From NCBI RefSeq assembly GCF_009807095.1, contig NZ_WUCC01000002.1:124001-188000 (forward strand): a stretch of 64,000 nucleotides of DNA. Direction: 5' to 3'. The notes beneath the pieces are model-generated. The model was not told where the DNA came from, did not search any database, and worked only from the letters and a program-made list of their open reading frames with translations. A program made the translations under genes and the position numbers. Below, one piece after another: positions 35,835 through 43,829 of this stretch (position 1 is its first letter; every line of letters begins with the position of its first letter). Source of the DNA: Rathayibacter sp. VKM Ac-2754 (GTDB lineage Bacteria; Actinomycetota; Actinomycetes; Actinomycetales; Microbacteriaceae).

Positions 35835-37433
35835 TCAGTCGTAGCGGGCCTCGGCCGCCCACTCGCCGTCGAGGCAGAGCAGCAGCCAGGCGACCCCTCC
35901 GGAGTCGACCACCTGGAAGCGGTCGTAGCGGACGGCCGTGCGCGCGTCCCACCACCGCTCGTCGATCGGCCACGGGCCGGCCCAGCCCGTCACCGGCTCG
36001 AGCCGGGCCTGGGAGGTGCCGGGGGTGAAGTAGGCGGGGACGGAGGTGAGGGTGCCGCGGTCGTCGACCGAGACCGGCTCGCCCCGCGGCCCCCGCACCA
36101 GCACGGCCGCCGGCTCGGGGAAGACCGTGGGCGGCAGCGGCGGCGGGAGGGAGCCCGGCCACGGCAGTCCGCGCGGGCGGGCGTCGCCCGGTTCGCGGTC
36201 CCCCCAGGGGATCAGGTGCTGGCGGTCGCGCAGGGCCCGTCCTCCGCCGACCGATGCGGTGACGACCGCCTCGTGGCCCAGGACGCTCTGCACCCGGCTC
36301 AGGCCGTGGTGGACCCGCTCTTCGGGTGCCGTGCCCCACAGCCCCTGCTCGTGGTTGCCGATCGCGTCGACGGCCTCGGGCTCGACGTGGATGCGGGAGA
36401 TCGGCGAGCCGAGCCCCGCGTCGATCGCCCCGCTGCCCTGCAGCTGCCAGCGCACGCGGTCGAGGACGTCGGCGGGGGTGAACCAGCGTGGGTGCAGCCA
36501 GCTCCGCGATGAGAGCTCTCCTCGATCGCTGGTGACCTCGATGCGGATCGCCGTCGCGACCAGCATCGAGCGGGTGAGCCCGTCGACGAACTCCTCCGCG
36601 GGGACGCGGAAGGCGAAGGCCGCCTGGTCGATCCGGTCGAGCGGCGGCTCGAACTCGAGCGCCCGATCGAGGCGCTCGGGGGGCAGCCGGGGGACCACCG
36701 TCTCGGTCTCGGAGCCGGAGGCCAGGAGGTGCGCCCGGGCTCCGTCGGGGCCGAACCGCGCTGCGACGTCCTCTCGGGGGAGGGCGGCGAAGGCGCCGAG
36801 CGTCCGCACGCCGAGTCGACGCAGGAGGGTCACGAGATCCTCTCCTCTGACCGGAGGCCGGGAGCGCATCCCGACGGCCTCGGTCTCGAGGGCGTCGAGC
36901 GGCAGGGAGGAGAGGAACTCCGCGGTCGCGCCGGTCGGCACGATCGCGACGGGCTCACCCGAGTGCTTCGCCGCGAGCTCGGAGGCGAAGAGGCCGTCGG
37001 CGATCCCGATGCGCGCCCGCGCCACGCCCAGCTCGGCGAGCCGGCGCAGCACGGCCTCCGCCGCGGACTGCTCGCTCCCGTAGTAGCGCCGGGGGCCCCT
37101 GGCCCGGATCGCGCACAGGCCGGGACGGATGAGCTGGACGCCCGGGGTGATCTCCTCCAGCGCCTGGACGAGGGGCTCGAAGGCGCGGTGGTCGAGCACC
37201 GGATCGTAGGGGAGGACCGTGAGGCCGGTGCAGCGCGACTGCGCCTCGCGGATCCTCATGCCCCGGCGCACTCCCTCGGCGCGCGCAGAGGGGGAGCAGG
37301 CGAAGACCCTGCTCTTCTCGGTCAGGGCGAGAGGCGCCTCCGCCGCGAGACCTGCGTCGGCGGCCGCCGCGAGCAGCGGCCAGTCGGGGCACCAGACCAG
37401 GATGGTCCGGCGCAGCTCGGGAGCGCTCGCCAT
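35835..37433 (-). CDS. imuB: ImuB, catalytically inactive Y-family polymerase homologue
   Basis: A 532-residue Y-family protein. Where active Y polymerases have the first catalytic Asp motif, this has LVWCPDWPLL, and the second acidic motif is replaced near RPGLCAIRARGP, as expected for ImuB, which is a scaffold and not a polymerase. HEQGLWG in the last third resembles a beta-clamp-binding motif. ImuB links DnaE2 and ImuA' to the clamp. The ATG is one base beyond the imuA' stop. Confidence 0.92.
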   Translation of the reverse strand: MASAPELRRTILVWCPDWPLLAAAADAGLAAEAPLALTEKSRVFACSPSARAEGVRRGMRIREAQSRCTGLTVLPYDPVLDHRAFEPLVQALEEITPGVQLIRPGLCAIRARGPRRYYGSEQSAAEAVLRRLAELGVARARIGIADGLFASELAAKHSGEPVAIVPTGATAEFLSSLPLDALETEAVGMRSRPPVRGEDLVTLLRRLGVRTLGAFAALPREDVAARFGPDGARAHLLASGSETETVVPRLPPERLDRALEFEPPLDRIDQAAFAFRVPAEEFVDGLTRSMLVATAIRIEVTSDRGELSSRSWLHPRWFTPADVLDRVRWQLQGSGAIDAGLGSPISRIHVEPEAVDAIGNHEQGLWGTAPEERVHHGLSRVQSVLGHEAVVTASVGGGRALRDRQHLIPWGDREPGDARPRGLPWPGSLPPPLPPTVFPEPAAVLVRGPRGEPVSVDDRGTLTSVPAYFTPGTSQARLEPVTGWAGPWPIDERWWDARTAVRYDRFQVVDSGGVAWLLLCLDGEWAAEARYD

Positions 37434-37434
37434 C

Positions 37435-38154
37435 TCACACCGCCCGTTCGTGCAGGCGCGAGCGCTCGGTGAGGACGCCGAAGGCCCCGCCCGTGCCCGG
37501 CATGCTCATCCGCACCGTGCGCACGCGCGTCCCCGCGCGGCCGACGACGTCGACGAGCGCCTCCCGCGAGCGCAGGTAGCCGTGCCCGGCCCCCAGCCCC
37601 TCCCAGCGGCTGCTGCGCAGGCTGAGCCGCGCCTCGGCCTGCGGCCACTCGCCGAGGACGACGAGGGCGGCGCCCCGCTGCCTCAGCCGAGCACCCAGCC
37701 GGGAGACGTCGGCCGAGGACACGGAGGCGGGCGGGCGGGTGAGGACGACCGTCAGGACGTCGACCAGCGCCGCGGTGACGGTGAGCCAGTGCTCGGCCGG
37801 CGAGGGCACGAGCACCAGCCGCTCGAGGTCGATCCCCATGCCGGCCGCCGCCTCGGCCCCGAACTCGGGCACGCCCACGACGCCGCACCAGGCGCCCTCG
37901 GCGGAGGGGCCGGCGAGCAGCCCCATCGCGAGGCTCATCGAGCCCTCGACCGAATAGGCGGCGCCCTGCTTGAGCGATCCGCCGGGAAGAGCGGAGGCGA
38001 ACGCCGGCAGGGTCGCCATGCTCTTCGTCTCGAGCGTGGTCGCCTGCATGTCGCGGATCCGCGACTGCAGCTCCTTCACCGACGCGAGCTGCCGCAGAAG
38101 GGGTTCTGCTGCCTCGGTCGTCCCTGCGGAGAGGGGGCGGGAAGGGGGGCTCAT
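37435..38154 (-). CDS. imuA': ImuA' (RecA-like mutasome accessory protein)
   Basis: A 239-residue protein with a RecA-like N-terminal region (ATLPAFASALPGG, then SMSLAMGLLAG) and a C-terminal part containing GAALVVLGEWPQAEARL and RVRTVRMSMPG, matching actinobacterial ImuA' proteins found directly upstream of imuB. The ATG at 38154 is preferred over in-frame upstream ATGs because a full -35/-10 promoter with a LexA box lies immediately upstream, with 6 nt between the -10 and this ATG. Longer versions would translate through the promoter. Confidence 0.85.
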   Translation of the reverse strand: MSPPSRPLSAGTTEAAEPLLRQLASVKELQSRIRDMQATTLETKSMATLPAFASALPGGSLKQGAAYSVEGSMSLAMGLLAGPSAEGAWCGVVGVPEFGAEAAAGMGIDLERLVLVPSPAEHWLTVTAALVDVLTVVLTRPPASVSSADVSRLGARLRQRGAALVVLGEWPQAEARLSLRSSRWEGLGAGHGYLRSREALVDVVGRAGTRVRTVRMSMPGTGGAFGVLTERSRLHERAV

Positions 38155-38160
38155 CTGCCC

Positions 38161-38189
38161 ATGTTCGAACATGTGTTCGAGTATGTCAA
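38161..38189 (-). promoter_or_regulatory. LexA (SOS) box within the imuA' promoter
   Basis: The 16-bp palindrome TCGAACATGTGTTCGA at 38165-38180 matches the actinobacterial LexA consensus TCGAAC-N4-GTTCGA perfectly. On the minus strand TTGACA (38184-38189) and GAACAT (38161-38166) are 17 bp apart, with the box filling the spacer and overlapping the -10. Bound LexA would block polymerase, so the operon should be induced by DNA damage. Confidence 0.9.
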
Positions 38190-38295
38190 TCGCCACCGAC
38201 ATCCGTGGCGAGTCGCTCACGACCCGGGGAGAAGGCCCTGCTCGACGCCCCTGTGGAGGAGTCTCACCGCCCCGTTCCGCGGGCCCGGAGCCCCT

Positions 38296-40074
38296 CTAGA
38301 GAGCGAGTCCGTGTCCGAAGCGGAACAGCGGATCCTCCGTGTCGAACGGCACATCGGGTCGTCGCGCCGACGCCGCGGCCATCGACCGCGGAAGGTCCAT
38401 CGGCAGCCTCCCACGGGCCTCCGACATTCCGAACACCACGTCCAGCAGCGCTGCGCCCGAGGCGCCGAAGTCGCCCAGCAGTGCGGCGACCGTTCCGACG
38501 AACGGCGTCAGGATCGCCGGCCGGTCCAGGAACACGTCGACGACGGTGGGGACCCTCCCCGCGACCGACGTGACGTGCTCCAGCGCCTCGGGCGAGAAGT
38601 CGAGCGACCCCGCGTGGAAGAAGTTCTCGAACGCCGTCGTCCGCCGCTCGAACGGCGCCTGGAGCCGGATCACCGCCAGATCGGCCTCTTCCGGCGAGTC
38701 GACGACCGTTCCGTAGGACGAGGCGGTCGCCGCGTCGATCCCCTCCACGTACAGCCGGAGCCCGCGCCGCGCCGGGAGGACCCCGTCGTGCGCCAGCACC
38801 GTGATCGCCGCGCGCTGGGCCTCCTCGCCCGCCGCCCGGAACTCCGCCGAGCCGACCACGGACTCCGCGGCCGCCGGGTCGACGGCCCGCTCGTCGAACA
38901 GCCCGAGCACGAACTTCTCCCGCAGCAGTCGCCGCGCCGAGACGTCGAGCCGCTCCTCGCTGATCACGCCCTCCTCGACCAGCGCGACCAGCACCTCGGG
39001 GATCGCCTCGCCGCCGAACTGGTCGACGCCCGCCTCGATCGCCTTCCGCATCCGCTCCGGCACCGACAGGTGCTCGACTCCCCAGGCCCGAGCAGGGTGC
39101 AGATCGCCCATGATGTGCGCGTCGGACAGCAGCCCCCAGTCGGTGCAGACGATCCCGTCGAACCCGAAGCGCTCCCGCAGCAGACCGGTGATCACCGATC
39201 GGTTGAAGCCGAAGCCGACCTCCTCGAGCGCAGTCCCGACCGGCATCCCGTAGTACGGCATGATCTGGCTCGTCCCGGCCTCGAACGCTCGCTCGAACGG
39301 CCGGAGGTGGTACTCGGCGTTGTCGCCCGGGTAGACCTGCTCGCGCCCGTAGGCGAAGTGCGGATCCTCCCCGTCCTTCTGCGGACCGCCGCCCGGGAAG
39401 TGCTTGGTCATCGTCGCCACCGATGTCGATCCGAGCGTCTCGCCCTGGAACCCGCGGATGTACGCCGCTCCGAGACGTCCGGTGAGCTCGGCGTCCTCGC
39501 CGAACGTGCCCACCTGCCTGGCCCAGCGCGACTCGGTCGCGAGGTCGATCTGCGGATGCAGGGCGACCCGCAGTCCGACGGCCAGGTACTCCCGCCGGGC
39601 GATGTCGCCGAAGCGCTGGACGAGCTCCTCGTCGCCGATCGCGCCGAGGCCGAGGGGCTCGGGCCACTGCGAGAACGCCGCGGCCTGGGCGCCCGTCCCC
39701 GGGTTGTCGGTGAAGGAGTGCCGCGGATCGGTCGACAGCGTCACCGGGATGCCGAGCCGAGTCCCGGAGGCGAGCTCCTGCAGTCGGTTGTGCCACTCGG
39801 CGATCTCTCGCGCCGTCGCGCCTCCGCCGCCCAGGAGGTTGAAGTGGGTCATCCTCTTCTCGAGCACCATCGACGATGTCGAGGGCAGGCCGAAGGCTCC
39901 GTCCGCGTCGGCGAGCTCGCCGCCCTCGCCCATCACGATCATGGTCTGGAAGAACAGACCGGCCTTCTCCTCGACGCTCATCTGCGCGAGGAGGATCTCG
40001 ACCCGCTCCTCGACGGGCCGCAGAGGATCGAGGTAGCGGCGGTCGACGTCCGAGGGAGTTGACGGCAGTGTCAC
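38296..40074 (-). CDS. Glycoside hydrolase family 3 (beta-glucosidase-like)
   Basis: A 592-residue GH3 enzyme. The N-terminal barrel has STDPRHSFTDNPG, KHFPGGGPQKDGEDPHF and the nucleophile region VCTDWGLLSDAHI (Asp in TDW); the C-terminal alpha/beta sandwich follows from about residue 400. No signal peptide is seen, so it acts in the cytoplasm on an imported sugar. I chose GTG at 40074, which has GAAGGA upstream; an ATG at 40104 would add ten residues. No sugar transporter lies beside it. Glucosidase versus xylosidase activity cannot be settled. Confidence 0.88.
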   Translation of the reverse strand: MTLPSTPSDVDRRYLDPLRPVEERVEILLAQMSVEEKAGLFFQTMIVMGEGGELADADGAFGLPSTSSMVLEKRMTHFNLLGGGGATAREIAEWHNRLQELASGTRLGIPVTLSTDPRHSFTDNPGTGAQAAAFSQWPEPLGLGAIGDEELVQRFGDIARREYLAVGLRVALHPQIDLATESRWARQVGTFGEDAELTGRLGAAYIRGFQGETLGSTSVATMTKHFPGGGPQKDGEDPHFAYGREQVYPGDNAEYHLRPFERAFEAGTSQIMPYYGMPVGTALEEVGFGFNRSVITGLLRERFGFDGIVCTDWGLLSDAHIMGDLHPARAWGVEHLSVPERMRKAIEAGVDQFGGEAIPEVLVALVEEGVISEERLDVSARRLLREKFVLGLFDERAVDPAAAESVVGSAEFRAAGEEAQRAAITVLAHDGVLPARRGLRLYVEGIDAATASSYGTVVDSPEEADLAVIRLQAPFERRTTAFENFFHAGSLDFSPEALEHVTSVAGRVPTVVDVFLDRPAILTPFVGTVAALLGDFGASGAALLDVVFGMSEARGRLPMDLPRSMAAASARRPDVPFDTEDPLFRFGHGLAL

Positions 40075-40195
40075 GGGAGGTCCTTCCGAAGGGGGAGCCC
40101 GCATCGGCTCCTCCCGCAGGCTACCCGCGAAAACCGATCCCCACTAGGTAATCGCCGCTCCGACCGTGCGCGACCGCGCCTCTACCATGGGAGCC

Positions 40196-41527
40196 ATGCC
40201 CGACGCCCTCTCCGATTCCGCCGAGCCCTCGACCGTCTCCCGGAGGCGGATCCTCGTGGTCAAGATGGGATCCAGCTCGGTCACGAAGCAGTCCGGGCCC
40301 GATCCGGTTCTGCTCGCGAGCGCACTCGAGAGCGCGTTCGCCGCTCACGAGGCGGGCTGGGACGTCGTCCTCGTCTCCTCCGGCGCCGTCTCGTCCGGAC
40401 GGGCTCTCTTCGCCCGCTCGCAGGACGCCCCGATCAGCCCGCGTCTCGCCGCGGCCGTCGGCCAGACCGTCCTGATGGGCTTCTACCGCTCGGTGGCGGA
40501 GCTCTCCGGCGCCCTCGTCGCGCAGATCCTGATCGGCGAGTCCGACCTCGCCTCCCCGACGCAGATGGCGCACGTGGCGGAGGCGATCCGTCACGCCCTC
40601 GACGCCGGCGTCGTCCCCGTGGTCAACGGCAACGACACCATCGACTCCGCGGGCTCCGACAACGACGGAGTCGCGGGCGCTCTCGCCATGCTCCTCGGTG
40701 CCGACCTGCTGCTGCTGCTCACCGACGTGCCGGGCGTCTTCGCCGGCAGCATCGCCGAGGGCGTGCACCTCGACGAGCTCGGCATCGCCGAGCTGCGCGG
40801 CATCGGGGTCCAGAAGGGCGGCACCGGTCGCGGCGGCATCCGCTCGAAGCTCCGGGCGGCCGAGCTGGCCGCGCACAACGGGGTCTCGACCAGGATCGCC
40901 GGCTCCCGCACCCCCGAGGTGATCCTCAGCGCCCTGAGCGACCCGGGCCCGGGAACCCTGGTCCGCGCGGTCCACGGGCACCCCGCCGTCGACCAGCGCT
41001 GGATCTCGGGCGTCGCGACCGCCCGCGGACGCGTCGAGATCAACCTCGAGGCCGAGCGGAGCATCGCCGCCGGATCGAGCCTGTTCGCCTCCGGGATCAA
41101 GAGGGTCTCGGGCGATTTCGTCGGAGGCGACGTCATCGAGGTGCGCGCTCTCAGCGGCGAGCTCCTCGCACGCGGAGTCTCCCGCGTGTCCTCCCGCCTC
41201 CTGACCCTCGTCCGCGCCCTGCGCGTCGATGAGATCGCGCGGGTGTTCGTGGCGGTCCTGGCGCACGCCGCCGACCCGGGCTCGGCCTCGGCGCTGCCCG
41301 CCGGAGAGCGGCCCCAGCTGGCTCGGGCCGTGGAGTACGCGCACGGACTCTCGTTCGAGCACGCCCGCGCCGTCGCGATGGAGATCGTGGGCCTGTTCCC
41401 CGCCGAGAGCATCTCGGCCCTGCTCGGCCAGGGGTCGGAGGAGTCGGAGCTCGTCGAGCGCTACACGCGCCTGGTCCGCACGCTCGCGATCGTCGAGAAC
41501 GAGCAGCTCTCGGTCTTCCGCGACTGA
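40196..41527 (+). CDS. Glutamate 5-kinase (ProB)-like protein with extended C-terminus
   Basis: A 443-residue protein: amino-acid kinase domain (KMGSSSVT, SSGAVSSGR, VVNGNDT, DNDGVAGALAMLLGAD) followed by a PUA domain (about residues 275-350). ProB phosphorylates glutamate in proline synthesis. It is about 75 residues longer than the E. coli enzyme, with an extra helical C-terminus, and the usual GTGGM region reads GTGRGGIRSKL. No proA or obgE is nearby, which is where the main actinobacterial proB usually sits, so it may be a paralogue with another substrate. TACCAT lies 7 nt before ATG. Confidence 0.75.
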   Translation: MPDALSDSAEPSTVSRRRILVVKMGSSSVTKQSGPDPVLLASALESAFAAHEAGWDVVLVSSGAVSSGRALFARSQDAPISPRLAAAVGQTVLMGFYRSVAELSGALVAQILIGESDLASPTQMAHVAEAIRHALDAGVVPVVNGNDTIDSAGSDNDGVAGALAMLLGADLLLLLTDVPGVFAGSIAEGVHLDELGIAELRGIGVQKGGTGRGGIRSKLRAAELAAHNGVSTRIAGSRTPEVILSALSDPGPGTLVRAVHGHPAVDQRWISGVATARGRVEINLEAERSIAAGSSLFASGIKRVSGDFVGGDVIEVRALSGELLARGVSRVSSRLLTLVRALRVDEIARVFVAVLAHAADPGSASALPAGERPQLARAVEYAHGLSFEHARAVAMEIVGLFPAESISALLGQGSEESELVERYTRLVRTLAIVENEQLSVFRD

Positions 41528-41651
41528 CGGGCGCGAGTGCACTTCGCGCCACCTCGGGGGTACATTCCGCGCCAGTGCGTCATCGATGGCGCCCCTGCGT
41601 GTCTCTCTGGGGACGGCGCCGACACCGGGCGCCCCGATGGATCGGATCATC

Positions 41652-41921
41652 ATGAGCACCTCCGCCCGAACCGCCCACTCCCCGTCCGAGGACAGGATCT
41701 CCGCCGAGACGTACGAGTCTGATCGTCTCGCGCGTCGACTCGAGCTCCTCGAGGAGTCGATCGCCGAGGGGGAGCGCGCCCTTCGCGGCTTCGTCGACCC
41801 CCGCTCCGGAGAGGTCGTCCCGCCTGCTCGCGGTGGGCATCGGGAGCAGGTGCTCAGCAACCTCGCGATCGAGCGCGCCCTCGTCGAGCGGATCCGTCGG
41901 ACCGGCCCCGCCCGGTCGTGA
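41652..41921 (+). CDS. Small unknown protein
   Basis: An 89-residue, highly charged, probably helical protein with RLARRLELLEESIAEGERALRGFVDP and a C-terminal LSNLAIERALVERIRR. I do not recognise it. No cysteine, membrane segment or signal is present. It lies between proB-like and SIMPL genes on the same strand. An in-frame ATG at 41637 would add five residues. Codon usage looks like the neighbours and the reading frame is compact, but independent support is limited. Confidence 0.5.
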   Translation: MSTSARTAHSPSEDRISAETYESDRLARRLELLEESIAEGERALRGFVDPRSGEVVPPARGGHREQVLSNLAIERALVERIRRTGPARS

Positions 41922-41948
41922 CGGCGCCCGATGCGGCACGATGGGACG

Positions 41949-42599
41949 ATGGCCACCATCACCGTCGCTGGCACCGCCCAGCACTTCCTGCCCGCTGAAC
42001 GAGGCACCGTCCGTCTCGAGATCCGGCGCGAGTCGCGATCGCGATCGCAGGCGCTCTCCGAGGTGACCTCGGTGCACACGCGGGTCAGGGAGGAGGCCGT
42101 CGCCGAGCAGGCGTCGGGCGTCGCGACCTGGTGGTCGGCCGACCAGGTCTCGGTCTCGACGGTCCGCCGCTACCTCAAGGACTCCGACGTGACCCAGCTC
42201 TTCCACGTCGCCGCCGCCAGCGTCCGGGTGAAGTACCGCGACTTCGAGGCGCTCGGCCGCTGGGTCGCGTCGGTCTCCGAGCTGCCGGGCGTGGTGGTGT
42301 CGGGTGTCGACTGGGACGTCACCGCCGCGCACCGCGCGACCGCCGAGCGCGAGGTGCGGATCGCGGCGGTGCGCGACGCCCGCGAGCGCGCTGCGGCCTA
42401 CGCCTCGGCGCTCGGGTTCGACGAGGTCCGGGTGCTCACGCTCTTCGAGCCGGGACTCCGCCCGCACACCCGCATCGAGGGCGGCTCCGCACTGATGAGC
42501 CGCGCGGCGAAGTTCGGCGGTCAGGAGGAGGCGCTCGCCCTCAAGCCCGAGGACATCGAGGTCTCGGCCTCGGTCTCCGCCGACTTCGAGGCTCTCTGA
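41949..42599 (+). CDS. SIMPL (DUF541) domain protein
   Basis: A 216-residue protein matching the SIMPL/DUF541 pattern: ITVAGTAQ at the N-terminus, a central VSVRV-type strand, SGVDWDVT, an ARERAAAYASALG helix and a C-terminal IEVSASVSADFEAL strand. Other members are secreted or membrane-linked, but this one has no signal peptide, so it seems cytoplasmic. The function is unknown. CACGAT at 41937-41942 lies 6 nt before ATG, a variant of the leaderless promoter pattern. Confidence 0.8.
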   Translation: MATITVAGTAQHFLPAERGTVRLEIRRESRSRSQALSEVTSVHTRVREEAVAEQASGVATWWSADQVSVSTVRRYLKDSDVTQLFHVAAASVRVKYRDFEALGRWVASVSELPGVVVSGVDWDVTAAHRATAEREVRIAAVRDARERAAAYASALGFDEVRVLTLFEPGLRPHTRIEGGSALMSRAAKFGGQEEALALKPEDIEVSASVSADFEAL

Positions 42600-42623
42600 G
42601 CGACTCCCCTCTCCCGGTGCTGC

Positions 42624-43829
42624 TCAGACGCCGTGGACCTTCGCCCAGGTGCGCCCCGGCAGCCCGAAGAGGTCGATGAACCCGGTCGCGCTGCCCTGGT
42701 CGAAGGTGGAGCCCTCACCGTAGGTGACCAGGTCGCGCCGGTAGAGGGGCGCGCGCGCTTCCCGCCCCACCACCGTCGCCGATCCCTTGAACAGGCGCAG
42801 CCGGATGGTGCCGTGGACATAGCGCTGGGTGAAGGCGACGAACGCGTCGAGGGCTGACCGCAGCGGTCCGTGCCAGAGCCCGTCGTAGACGAGCTTCCCG
42901 TACGCGGTGTCGAGAGCGCGCTTGTGGTGCAGGACGTCCGGCGGGAGGACCAGCATCTCGAGTTCGAGGTGCGCTCGGAGGAGGACCGTCAGCGCCGGCG
43001 CCTCGTACAGCTCTCGCGAGAGGACGCCGACCACGCGGTTCTCGAGCATGTCGATGCGTCCGATCCCGTGCGCCCCGGCCCGGGCGTTCAGTGCCTCGAC
43101 CAGGGAGAGGGGGTCGAGGACCAGTCCGTCGAGCGCGACGGGTCTGCCGTTCTCGAAGGACACCTCGACGTAGTCGGCCTCGTCCGGCGCATCGGCGGGA
43201 GCCGTCGTCAGTGCCCACACGTCCTCCGACGGCTCCCACTCGAGATCCTCGATCGGACCGGCCTCGATGTTGCGGCCGAGGACGTTCAGGTCGATCGCCC
43301 ACGGGCGATCGGGAGCGACGTGAGGCGGGATGCCGAACGACTCCGAGTAGGCGATGGTCTGAGCGCGGGTGAAGCCCCACTCGCGGGCCGGAGCGAGCAC
43401 GATGAGGTCCCGGTCGCGCAGCGCGACGCCGAGGTCCATCCGGACCTGGTCGTTCCCCTTGCCTGTGGCACCGTGTGCGACGGCGTCGCAGCGATACCTC
43501 CTGGCGGTCTCGACCAGCAGCTCTGCGATCAGAGGTCTTCCCAGGGCCGACGCGAGCGGGTAGTGCAGATCATGGACGGCGTTGGCCGCGAGTGCGGCGA
43601 ATCCGTACTCGTCGACGAAGCGCTCCTTCACATCGAGGACGATCGCCTCGTCGGCCCCGGCGAGAAGCGCCTTGCGGCGGATCGGCTCCAGCTCGTCGCC
43701 CTGCCCCAGATCGACCGCCATCGCGACGATGTAGTCGCAGCCCATCTCGTGTCGGAGGTAGGGGATGCACGCTGTGGTGTCCACGCCTCCGGAGTAGGCG
43801 AGGACGACGCGGTGCCCCGTGCCGTTCAC
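42624..43829 (-). CDS. Argininosuccinate synthase-like protein (short type), candidate altered substrate
   Basis: A 401-residue ArgG-family enzyme, which joins citrulline and aspartate using ATP. The PP-loop is YSGGVDTT, aspartate contacts are in HGATGKGNDQVRM, and GRIDMLENR and SRELYEAP keep the Glu and Tyr of the citrulline site. However PWAIDLN and GRNIEAG replace the usual Ser residues (YSID and GRSIE in relatives), which contact citrulline. Overall it resembles cyanobacterial/plant ArgG, not the longer E. coli form that I would expect as the main enzyme in this family. Its GTG overlaps the argH-like stop by 4 nt. Confidence 0.8.
   Translation of the reverse strand: MNGTGHRVVLAYSGGVDTTACIPYLRHEMGCDYIVAMAVDLGQGDELEPIRRKALLAGADEAIVLDVKERFVDEYGFAALAANAVHDLHYPLASALGRPLIAELLVETARRYRCDAVAHGATGKGNDQVRMDLGVALRDRDLIVLAPAREWGFTRAQTIAYSESFGIPPHVAPDRPWAIDLNVLGRNIEAGPIEDLEWEPSEDVWALTTAPADAPDEADYVEVSFENGRPVALDGLVLDPLSLVEALNARAGAHGIGRIDMLENRVVGVLSRELYEAPALTVLLRAHLELEMLVLPPDVLHHKRALDTAYGKLVYDGLWHGPLRSALDAFVAFTQRYVHGTIRLRLFKGSATVVGREARAPLYRRDLVTYGEGSTFDQGSATGFIDLFGLPGRTWAKVHGV

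Noticed and set aside
38155-38220. Longer imuA' starting at 38220
   Set aside because: The extension would translate the LexA box and promoter elements; the start at 38154 has proper promoter spacing.
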